Of a stretch of DNA of 64,000 nt, positions 21,701-33,700 are shown piece after piece (position 1 is the stretch's first letter; every line of letters begins with the position of its first letter). The notes below the pieces were generated by a model, which was given only the letters and a program-made list of their open reading frames with translations, was not told the origin of the DNA and searched no databases. The DNA is taken from contig JAVTVY010039339.1 in NCBI GenBank assembly GCA_036873755.1, positions 62,001-126,000 on the forward strand, written 5' to 3'. The translations under genes were made by a program, and so were the position numbers. This DNA is from Hanleya hanleyi (lineage: Eukaryota; Mollusca; Polyplacophora; Lepidopleurida; Hanleyidae).

Positions 21701-24700
21701 AAATTACTTTAATGACTTTGGTGCTACTGGACCCAAATAATCTTTGTTCAGTGAGCGGCACATGTTTGGTTTTTGCAGAGGGCACACCAATAACAATAAC
21801 ATCACATTTCTATGATATTTCAATGCAAATCATCCTGGTTATCATCACATTCACTAATATCAGCATTACGCCAGTTGAATGTAGTGTAATATTTTTAAGA
21901 TTTCTCTAATCATACTTTTTCGCTAATGTCACAACAATTTTATACCATTCTACCCATTTAAATTATGAGGATAACCTCTGAATAGTTTCAGGATAACTTG
22001 ACACATTGATAACTTGATAACAATTTCTTTGCTAATTTGATGACTTTTCATTTTTTATAGATTACTGCCAGAAGAAGTTTCCCTGTACCAGCAAGGTGAT
22101 TTTGGACGCGATGAAATCAAAATTGAATGGGGAGCTAAAAAGTTATAAAAGACACTTGATCTGTTGAGAAAAACATGGATGCCTTGGACTTTGGATGCTA
22201 TGTGCATGTGCTGGTTGCTATTCCCTATAAATGTTTCTGTTTTGTATAATAAAATGTATGACATGACAACATAATAAACCCTTGTGTGTATAGCTGTATA
22301 TACGTTTCTGTTTTGTGTGTATAGCTGTCTATACGTTTCTGTTTTATACAATAAAATGTATGAAATGAATGCATATAATTTGTTATGTTGACTATCTCAT
22401 TCGACACGAAACGTTTCATCGTAAACCTGCAGTATATTGGACAACCCTGCACAACCATCCAGCATTATTCTATCTGCGTTAATTGACACAAATGACAGCC
22501 CTGTAGGACATCCCTGTAGGATCCTGAAGGACGGTCTTGTAAGATCCTGTAGGACAGTCTTGTAGGATCTTGTAAGATCCTGCAGGACAGTCTTGTAAGA
22601 TCCTGTAGGACAGTCTTGTAAGATCTTGTAGGATCCTGAAGGACGATCTTGTAAGATCCTGTAGGACAGTCTTGTAAGATCCTGTAGGACAGTCTTGTAG
22701 GATCTTGTAAGATCCTGTAGGACAGTCTTACAAGAAAAGTGCCAAAATCTTACAAGACTGTCATACAAGATCTTACAGGACACTTTCTTGTAAGATCTTA
22801 CAAGAATTTTTGGTAAGGGAGGGTTCAGCCGTTGAACCGACATTTCCTATCGCAAAATTTTTGCCTCCCGACCTGGGTAACAGCGGGTGGATTTGCGCTC
22901 ATAAAAATCGATAATACCTACTGCTTTGTGCTCATTTGGATAGAATACGTATTTGCCTACTTCCCTGGCCATTTATTTTCTCTGTCCAGCTCCTTTCATT
23001 TCCATAAACGGCAAAAGAAAAAAATATCATCGCAGACGATCTTCCAAAAACGAAATCCGCCGCCATTTTGAAATGTCACTATGGTGGCACGAGACTAATT
23101 TGTAAATTCGGGATTGTAGACAGGAAGGTCGGAAACGGCTCATTCATAAGGCTGTCACATTATCTGCATTTAAATGTAAAATTGTAACTATCGATATCAA
23201 GCATAATGGAAGGCACATACTGAGAAAGGTAATTCATGAGATTTTTCATCTCCCTAAGCGACTGGGTCGACTGAGCGGATTCAGTTTTTCCGACTCTTGT
23301 AATCCTGAATTTAGAATAACCTCACGTGAGAGAATCAGGGTCACGCGAGAGTGTTCGAAAATGGCGGTGGATTTCGTGTTTGGAAGATCGTCCGCGATGA
23401 TATTTTTTTCTTTTGTCATTTATGGAAATGAAAGGAGCTGGGCAGAGAAAATAAATGTCCAGGAAGTAGGCAAATATGTATTCTATCCAAACGAGCACAA
23501 AGCGGTAGGTATTATCGATTTTTATGAGCGCAAATCCACCCGCAGTTACCTAGGTCGGGAGGCGAAAATTTTGCGATAGGAAATTTCGATTCAACGGCTG
23601 AACCCTACATAATCAATATCACAAAATTAAATGTCAGTAGGGTTCAGCTTGTTGAACTACCCAATACCCGGTTTCGCGGTTAGCTAAATCCAGTCGTTAA
23701 ATCCGGGGGGGAGAGGGGCCCCGAAGGGGCTGCAGCCCCCCCACTTTTCGAGACTGCAATGTTGTTATAAGTCCTATCTCAGATAGCACCAGTCCAGCAT
23801 TTAACATGGCTAATACAGAGTTCAGCCCCCCCCCCCCCCAACTTTTAAATTTGCTCTGACGCCCCTGAAAAATACAGAGAAGATATTGACATTTTAATGA
23901 TGTGTGATACACTACCCCTCCCCCTTCTTCACCCTTGCCATTTTATTTTATATTATTATTTTTACGGGGCGATTTAGACCCGTAGGGACTAATGGTCCTG
24001 TCTTATAGTGAGGAAATACTTGAGCCCTGGCTCTGTGTCTTGCTACATGTAACACAGCAAATGGTAGAGGTCTTACATGACAAGAAAGAGGTCTGAAACT
24101 TCCTTCTTTAGAGTGTCCAGGTTTCTGTGTTTTTAATGTTCGCGTATAGTTGCAGGTCTGATATGTTTAAGCTACATTTCCATTTATCTACTTTTATGCA
24201 TGTATTCGTTAATTTTCCAGTGCCGTGGCAGAACTTTCCTGCTCAAAATATGTCGTCTGCTAAACCACAGATTTTGAGAGGCGCATGTTGAGTGATTTTG
24301 TGGGACCAACTCATTCTCATTAGAAAGTGTTTTTGGGCAGTAATTTAGTATTAAGGGAGTAGAGGACGTTCATTTCGCTGCGCTTATGGGGCTACAACAT
24401 GGTGATTTGTTGAATTTTTCAAAACAAGCGAAATTTCCTAGCAAAAGTACCCAGACATCTCAAAATGGGATGTAAATCAACAAAAGACACAACAGAACAA
24501 TTTTTGTGATTTACTGGTGGTTTGATAGTGTGTTACGACTGACCAAAAAAGTTGGCATGTTCGATTCAACAGTTGGAAGGCGTGTACTGCTCCCGAGGTT
24601 GAAAAATGCGCCTCTGAAATTCCCCAAGCTTCACTCTTAGTTACTTTCAACAAGAAAGAAACTTGTAAATAGCTTATAAATCAACCTCCAATAATATTCC

Positions 24701-27700
24701 CTACTACCACCCCGATTTCCCACCGTGACCCCTACCCCCTCCTAGAAATAGGACTGGAAAGGCTCAGTTTATCTGTTATATGGTCATTATCTGTCATTCA
24801 AGGGACATAACTATGGGATGGTATTTACAAGTTCAAGAGTTATTTCTCCTGATAATGGATATTACAAAAAGAATTGGAGTCTGTGTTGCCAGTGTCGTGT
24901 ATTAAACGGGAAACCCAGGATTTATTCCACTATGCCATATTATCTCAATAGTAAAAAAAAATCTATGCTGCCTTGTAACATTTTCAGATTCACTCTCATT
25001 TGTAAGAACGTCGGTGATCTCTTGTTTCTCATTCCCATGTGAATATACATTAAGATAAAATAACTTTATTGACACTTCAGCACAGTCACAAGTGATTGGC
25101 AATAAATTTAATTTCTATACATTTTAATACAATATGATGTAGAATTCTATACAGGGATAAGTCCTGGAATCTGGTAAAGTCCTGGAAAACTCCTGGGATT
25201 TCAAGTATTCACAAATTACTCACTTCGCTTCAGTTGTAACTCGTGAAATTTCCACACATTGGAAACACCTATCAACAAGCTGAACCCTAGTGACAGTTAA
25301 TTTTGTGATATTGATTGTGTAGGGTTCAGCCGTTGAACCGAAATTTCCTATCGCAAAATTTTCGCCTCCCGACCTGGGTAACAGTGGATGGATTTGCGCT
25401 CATAACAATGGATAATGCTTACCGCTTTTTACTCGTTTGGATAGAATACGTATTTGCCTACTTTCCTGGTCATTTATTTTCTCCGTCCAGCTCCTTTAAT
25501 TTTCATAAACGGCAATAGAAAATAAAATCATCGCGGTCGATCTTCCAAAAACGAAATCCGCTGCCATTTTGAAATGTCACTATGGTGGCACGAGACTAAT
25601 TTGTAAATTCGGGATTGTAAACAGGAAGATCGGAAACGACTCATTCATTAGGCTGTCACATTATCTGCTTTTAGATGTAAAATTGTAACTATCGGTATCA
25701 AGCATAATAGAAGGCAGATACTGAAAAATGTAATTCACAGGAATTTTCATCTCCCTAAGCGGCCGAGTCGACTGAGCGGATTCAGTTTTTCCGACTCTTG
25801 TAATCCTGAATTTAGAATAACCTCACGTGAGAGAATCAGGGTCACGCGAGAGTGTTCGAAAATGGCAGTGGATTTCGTGTTTGGAAGATCGTCCGCGATG
25901 ATATTTTTTCCTTTTGTCGTTTATGGAAATGAAAGGAGCTGGACAGAGAAAATAAATGGCCAGGGAAGTAGGCAAATATGTATTCTATCCAAACGAGCAC
26001 AAAGCGGTAGGTATTATCGATTTTTATGAGCGCAAATCTACCCGCAGTTACCTAGGTCGGGAGGCGAAAATTTTGCGATTGATTCAACGGCTGCTTAATC
26101 AATATCACAAAATTAAATGTCAGTAGGGTTCAGCTTGTTGAACTACCCAATACCCGGTTTCGCGGTTAGCTAAATCCAGTCGTTAAATCCGGGGGGGAGA
26201 GGGGCCCCGAAGGGGCTGCAGCCCCCCCACTTTTCGAGACTGCAATGTTGTTATAAGTCCTATCTCAGATAGCACCAGTCCAGCATTTAACATGGCTAAT
26301 ACAGAGTTCAGCCCCCCCCCCCCCCAACTTTTAAATTTGCTCTGACGCCCCTGAAAAATACAGAGAAGATATTGACATTTTAATGATGTGTGATACACTA
26401 CCCCTCCCCCTTCTTCACCCTTGCCATTTTATTTTATATTATTATTATTTTTACGGGCGATTTAGACCCGTAGGGACTAATGGTCCTGTCTTATAGTGAG
26501 GAAAAACTTGAGCCCCGGCTCTGTGTCTTGCTACATGTAACACAGCAAATGGTAGAGTTCTTATACGACAAGAAAGAGGTCTGAAACTTCCTTCTTTAGA
26601 GTGTCCAGGTTTCTGTGTTTTTAATGTTCGCGTATAGTTGCAGGTCTGATATGTTTAAGCTACATTTCCATTTATCTACTTTTATGCATGTATTCGTTAA
26701 TTTTCCAGTGCCGTGGCACAACTTTCCTGCTCAAAATATGTCCGTTAGCTGCCTCACGATCTCATGTTGAGTGTACAGCCAAATTCACAGTCTGTATCTC
26801 CCCACAGAACGTTTTGTGATAACAGAGAATTGCTGATTGTCTTACAGCTCTTTCTGCAGTCTGATTTCCCACCGTGACCCCTACCCCCTCCTAGAAATAG
26901 GACTGGAAAGGCTCAGTTTATCTGTTATATGGTCATTATCTGTCATTCAAGGGACATAACTATGGGAAGGTATTTACAAGTTCAAGAGTTATTTCTCCTG
27001 ATAATGGATATTACAAAAAGAATTGGAGTCTGTGTTGCCAGTGTCGTGTATTAAACGGGAAACCCAGGATTTATTCCACTATGCCATATTATCTCAATAG
27101 TAAAAAAAAATCTATGCTGCCTTGTAACATTTGTAAGAACGTCGGTGATCTCTTGTTTCTCATTCCCATATGAATATACATTAAGATAAAATAACTTTAT
27201 TGACACTTCAGCACAGTCACAAGTGATTGGCAATAAATTTAATTTCTATACATTTTAATACATTATGATGTAGAATTCTATACAGGGATAAGTCCTGGAA
27301 TCTGGTAAAGTCCTGGAAAACTCCTGGGATTTCAAGTATTCACAAATTACTCACTTGGCTTCAGTTGTAACTCGTGAAATTTCCACACATTGGAAACACC
27401 TATCCATTTGTGGCTCTATTTTCTTCATTAAAATGTTAAGCAGTGGACCTTACAGATCTACATTTATAGTAAACAGAGGCTTTATTTCTGACGGATACAC
27501 TGAATTCAGAGATTGGAGTGTTCCAGATATTTTTGGATTTTTCAGAATCTCAAAAAATGTTCCGATTTTCAGTCTCACCCGACCATGTTGTTGTTTTTGT
27601 AGATAGTTAATCTCCGTTAAACCATTCTAGCAAATGAAAAATCTTTTGGCGTGGATTTAAGTATGCCACAAAAATATAAATTATGTCAATAAAATTTGAG

Positions 27701-30700
27701 TTGTGTACCTCCGGGGAGGTTTAATAAGTTCGAAATGACGAGTTTATGAGTGATCAGCGTTATTGTATTTCCAGCACAGTCTGATCTCCCCACAGAGTCA
27801 GAGAATGCTGATTGTCTTCAGCTCTTTCTGCAGTCTGAGTAGCTGAGGGCGTGTTGATCCTGTCTCGTGAATATAACTGGAAGCAGTATGTTACCTCGTG
27901 TTTATTGGCACCAGTTTTCATGGCGAAGTTTTTTTGACTCACTCATGAAAATGTCAGACGTATTTATAGTCTAAAGTCAACTATGTACAAAATTGTTGAC
28001 GGGACAACGTGCAAAACATCTAAAAATCTTCTCAAGTCTAATAAGACTTTGCCCTGTCCGTTAGCTGCCTCACGATCTCATGTTGAGTGTACAAAGCCAA
28101 ATTCATTTGCTTCCGGTAGTGGGGCGTGCATCTACATCATGCTTGCTATGGTGGATGGACCTCTCTGTCCAGGAATCTGATCTACATCATGCTTGCTATG
28201 ATGGATGGAACTCCTTGTCCAGTAATCTGATCTACATCATGCTTGCTATGATGGATGGAACTCTTTGTCCAGTAATCTGATCTACATCATGCTTGCTATG
28301 ATGGATGGAACTCTTTGTAACCGCGAGACAACCCTCCACTTATTATGGGAATGTGAACATATAAAACCTATTTGGCAACACATAGAGCAGTGGTTCGCCT
28401 CTGTGGGTATTCCCGTTTCATTCACGCCAAAGAAAGTAATTTTTGGACTTTTAGAAGCACGAAATAAACCACTTAACTATGCTATGTCGATGATAAAATT
28501 TTCAATCTACAGGATGAAAGCAGCTAAGAAATTGCCAACTTTCGAAAGTATTCAAAAAGATCTTAAATCAGCATATGAATTAGACAGATATATCAGATAT
28601 AAAAATTGTGAAAGGCTTATTTTTGATCAATATTGGTCGACACTACATTTATTATTGAAATCCTAGGTATTTTGCAAGACTATGCATACAGATATATATC
28701 AGTATGGCTGCTTTAATCAATGTTAAACTAGGAATTGATGACAAATCTGGAAAAAAACTAGTATATTGTACTATTAATTGATGCTATTGTAAAAATGCGT
28801 TCCTCAATTTTGTGATGTTTTCAATGTTTTTGCAGAACAAACCTAAGCTGCGTATGTGTGTTGTCTGTATGCTGTATACATGCTGTATATGTCCTGTCCA
28901 TTATATGAAAAGCCAAATAAAATATCAATTATAACAACAACAAAAAATGATGGATGGAACTCTTCGTCCAGTAATCTGATCTACATCATGCTTGCTATGA
29001 TGGATGGAACTCTTTGTCCAGTAATCTGATCTACATCATGCTTGCTATGATGGATGAACTCTTTGTCCAGTAATCTGATCTACATCATGCTTGCTATGAT
29101 GGATGGAACTCTTTGTCCAGTAATCTGATCTACATCATGCTTGCTATGATGGATGGAACTCTTTGGCCAGTAATCTGATCTACATCATGCTTGCTATGAT
29201 GGATGGAACTCTCTGTCCAGTAATCTGATCTACATCATGCTTGCTATGATGGATGGAACTCTTTGTCCAGTAATCTGATCTACATCATGCTTGCTATGAT
29301 GGATGGAACTCTTTGTCCAGTAATCTGATCTACATCATGCTTGCTATGATGGATGGAACTCTTTGCCAGTAATCTGATCTACATCATGCTTGCTATGATG
29401 GATGGAACTCTTTGTCCAGTAATCTGATCTACATCATGCTTGCTATGATGGATGGAACTCTTTGTCCAGTAATCTGATCTACATCATGCTTGCTATGATG
29501 GATGAACTCTTTGTCCAGTAATCTGATCTACATCATGCTTGCTATGATGGATGGAACTCTTTGTCCAGTAATCTGATCTACATCATGCTTGCTATGATGG
29601 ATGGAACTCTTTGTCCAGTAATCTGATCTACATCATGCTTGCTATGATGGATGGAACTCTTCGTCCAGTAATCTGATCTACATCATGCTTGCTATGATGG
29701 ATGGAACTCTTTGTCCAGTAATCTGATCTACATCATGCTTGCTATGATGGATGGAACTCTTTGTCCAGTAATCTGATCTACATCATGCTTGCTATGGTGA
29801 GATGGAACTCTTTGTCCAGTAATCTGATCTACACCATGCTTGCTATGATGGATGGAACTCTTTGTCCAGTAATCTGATCTACATCATGCTTGCTATGATG
29901 GATGAACTCTTTGTCCAGTAATCTGATCTACATCATGCTCAGTAATCTGATCTACATCATGCTTGCTATGATGGATGTCCAGTAATCTGATCTACATCAT
30001 GCTTGCTATGATGGATGGAACTCTTTGTCCAGGAATCTGATCTACATCATGCTTGCTATGATGGATGGAACTCTTTGGCCAGTAATCTGATCTACATCAT
30101 GCTTGCTATGATGGATGGAACTCTCTGTCCAGTAATCTGATCTACATCATGCTTGCTATGATGGATGGAACTCTTTGTCCAGTAATCTGATCTACATCAT
30201 GCTTGCTATGATGGATGGAACTCTTTGCCCAGTAATCTGATCTACATCATGCTTGCTATGCTGGATGGAACTCTTTGCCCAGTAATCTGATCTACATCAT
30301 GCTTGCTATGATGGATGGAACTCTTTGCCCAGTAATCTGATCTACATCATGCTTGCTATGATGGATGGAACTCTCTGTCCAGTAATCTGATCTACATCAT
30401 GCTTGCTATGATGGATGGAACTCTTTGTCCAGTAATCTGATCTACATCATGCTTGCTATGATGCCTGGATGAACTCTTTGTCCAGTAATCTGATCTACAT
30501 CATGCTTGCTATGATGGATGGAACTCTTTGTCCAGTAATCTGATCTACATCATGCTTGCTGTGATGGATGGAACTCTTCGTCCAGTAATCTGATCTACAT
30601 CATGCTTGCTATGATGGATGGAACTCTTTGTCCAGTAATCTGATCTACATCATGCTTGCTATGATGGATGGAACTCTTTGTCCAGTAATCTGATCTACAT

Positions 30701-33700
30701 CATGCTTGCTATGATGGATGGAACTCTTTGTCCAGTAATCTGATCTACATCATGCTTGCTATGATGGATGGAACTCTTTGTATAGTAATCTGAGTAATCT
30801 GATCTATCATGCTTGCTATGCTGGATGGAACTCTTTGTCCAGTAATCTGATCTACATCATGCTTGCTATGATGGATGGAACTCTTTGCCCAGTAATCTGA
30901 TCTACATCATGCTTGCTATGATGGATGGAACTCTTTGTCCAGTATCTGATCTACATCATGCTTGCTATGATGGATGGAACTCTTTGTCCAGTAATCTGAT
31001 CTGATCATGCTTGCTATGATGGATGAAACTCTCTGTCCAGTAATCTGATCTACATCATGCTTGCTATGATGGATGGAACTCTTTGTCCAGTAATCTGATC
31101 TACATCATGCTTGCTATGATGGATGGAACTCTTTGTCCAGGAATCTGATCTACATCATGCTTGCTATGATGGATGGAACTCTTTGTCCAGTAATCTGATC
31201 TACATCATGCTTGCTATGATGGATCAACTCTTTGTCCAGTAATCTGATCTACATCATGCTTGCTATGATGGATGGTAATCTGACTTTGCTCTATGATGGA
31301 TGGAACTCTTTTGTCTCTAATCTGATCTACATCATGCTTGCTATGATGGATGGAACTCTTTGGCCAGTAATCTGATCTACATCATGCTTGCTATGATGGA
31401 TGGAACTTTGTCTGTCCAGTAATCTGATCTACATCATGCTTGCTATGATGGATGGAACTCTTTGTCCAGTAATCTGATCTACATCATGCTTGCTATGATG
31501 GATGGAACTCTTTGCCCAGTAATCTGATCTACATCATGCTTGCTATGCTGGATGGAACTCTTTGCCCAGTAATCTGATCTACATCATGCTTGCTATGATG
31601 GATGGAACTCTTTGCCCAGTAATCTGATCTACATCATGCTTGCTATGATGGATGGAACTCTCTGTCCAGTAATCTGATCTACATCATGCTTGCTATGATG
31701 GATGGAACTCTTTGTCCAGTAATCTGATCTACATCATGCTTGCTATGATGCCTGGATGAACTCTTTGTCCAGTAATCTGATCTACATCATGCTTGCTATG
31801 ATGGATGGAACTCTTTGTCCAGTAATCTGATCTACATCATGCTTGCTGTGATGGATGGAACTCTTCGTCCAGTAATCTGATCTACATCATGCTTGCTATG
31901 ATGGATGGAACTCTTTGTCCAGTAATCTGATCTACATCATGCTTGCTATGATGGATGGAACTCTGTCCAGTAATCTGATCTACATCATGCTTGCTATGAT
32001 GGATGGAACTCTTTGTCCAGTAATCTGATCTACATCATGCTTGCTATGATGGATGGAACTCTTTGTCCAGTATCTGATCTACATCATGCTTGCTATGGTG
32101 GATGGAACTCTTCGTCCAGTAATCTGATCTACATCATGCTTGCTATGATGGATGGAACTCTTCGTCCAGTAATCTGATCTACATCATGCTTGCTATGATG
32201 GATAAATTCTTTGTCCAGTAATCTGATCTACATCATGCTTGCTATGATGGATGGAACTCTTCCTCCAGTAATCTGATCTACATCATGCTTGCTATGGTGG
32301 ATGAACTCTTTGTCCAGTATCTGATCTACATCATGCTTGCTATGATGGATGGAACTCTTTGTCCAGTATCTGATCTGCATCATGCTTGCTATGATGGATG
32401 AACTCTTTGTCCAGTAATCTGATCTACATCATGCTTGCTATGATGGATGAACTCTTTGTCCAGTAATCTGATCTACATCATGCTTGCTATGATGGATGAA
32501 CTCTTTGTCCAGTAATCTGATCTACATCATGCTTGCTATGGTGGATGAACTCTTTGTCCAGTATCTGATCTACATCATGCTTGCTATGATGGATGGAACT
32601 CTTTGTCCAGTAATCTGATCTACATCATGCTTGCTATGATGGATCAACTCTTTGTCCAGTAATCTGATCTACATCATGCTTGCTATGATGGATGGAACTC
32701 TTCGTCAGTAATCTGATCTACATCATGCTTGCTATGATGGATGAACTCTTTGTCCAGTAATCTGATCTACATCATGCTTGCTATGATGGATGGAACTCTT
32801 TGTCCAGTAATCTGATCTACATCATGCTTGCTATGATGGATGGAACTCTTTGTCCAGTAATCTGATCTGCATCATGCTTGCTATGATGGATGGAACTCTT
32901 CGTCCAGTAATCTGATCTACATCATGCTTGCTATGATGGATGGAACTCTTCGTCCAGTAATCTGATCTACATCATGCTTGCTATGATGGATGAACTCTTT
33001 GTCCAGTAATCTGATCTACATCATGCTTGCTATGATGGATGGAACTCTTCGTCCAGTAATCTGATCTACATCATGCTTGCTATGATGGATGGAACTCTTC
33101 GTCCAGTAATCTGATCTACATCATGCTTGCTATGATGGATGGAACTCTTTGTCCAGTAATCTGATCTACATCATGTGTGGGTGGTTGGTGGGTGTCCGGT
33201 GGGCATGGGTTCCTGTTGCTTCAATGTATTTTGCTGAGAAGCAACAGGGACTTGATAATGTTATGTCTAGCACTGTAATATCACTTGTCTTTATTGCACC
33301 CTGTAAGTGTCCTGTCCGTGTCTTGTGTGCTGTGATCAGTGTTTTATAGGGCGGATGAAGGGTGACTGGTTCCATGCTGCTTCAAAGATTTCGTCTTTGA
33401 AGTAGCTGGAACGCAACTGGGCTGAGTGGTACTGAGTTGGTTCGCCGCGATATAGCTGAAATATTGTTGAAAGTGATGTTAAATTCTATTCATTCACTCG
33501 CTCTACATCATGCTTGCTATGATGGATGGAACTCTTTGTCCAGTAATCTGAATTATGTACTGAAAATATTTGGTTACAAGGAAAAAATCAATATAAAATA
33601 GTGCCTTGAATTAACTGCTGAAGAATATGCTTTCTATTATCTGAAAAAAAGTAAAATATTTTACAAATATTGGTAACATGCAGAGAAGGATTTATTTATC

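Larger units (their letters stand above)
19035..22819 (+). mobile_element. 3.8-kb nested insert with AAGATCTTGTA arrays at both ends, carrying a spliced gene
   Basis: Comparison with the intact copy at 25273 shows that 19035-22819 is an insertion. Its ends are arrays of short self-complementary words: CTTGTAAGATCTTGTAGG at the left (19035-19215) and, in the other orientation, TCCTGTAGGACAGTCTTGTA repeated at the right (22497-22810). Between them are a 5S-derived SINE and an apparent four-exon gene with a BEN-like end. No target duplication is obvious and no known transposase motif was seen, so the element class is open. Confidence 0.5.
18980..23659. mobile_element. MULE-like foldback element split by a 3.8-kb insert
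   Basis: The ends TAGTTCAACAAGCTGAACCC and, inverted, GGGTTCAGCTTGTTGAACTA are flanked by the 9-base direct repeat CCCAATACC (18971-18979 and 23660-23668). The arms of about 300 bases run through TTTTGTGATATTGATTATGT, then GGGTTCAGCCGTTGAA, then GCCTCCCGACC. The left arm is cut after 19034 and resumes at about 22820; without the insert the element is about 0.9 kb. An uninterrupted copy lies at 25273-26145. A 9-bp TSD and long TIRs match the element at 266-1024 in type, though not in sequence. Confidence 0.7.
28125..33551 (+). repeat. 50-bp satellite array, about 88-90 units
   Basis: The unit is 50 bases: TGATCTACATCATGCTTGCT, ATGATGGATGGAACTCTTTG, TCCAGTAATC. Units are mostly near-identical with private variants (CGTCC, GCCCAG, GGCCAG, GATGAACTC, ATGCCTGG). 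A multi-unit block around 30120-30600 recurs at 31407-31870 at an offset of 1287 bases, including the rare ATGCTGG and ATGCCTGGATG variants, so there is higher-order structure. The array is interrupted by a LINE (28319-28947) and a SINE-like element (33176-33501). Confidence 0.95.

Noticed and set aside
22397..22843. 148-codon minus-strand frame rich in SYKTVLQDLTR
   Set aside because: Translation of the tandem GATCTTGTAAGATCC array.
28125..33551. CRISPR-like look of regular 50-bp units
   Set aside because: No unique spacers lie between repeats; it is a head-to-tail satellite in a eukaryotic intron.
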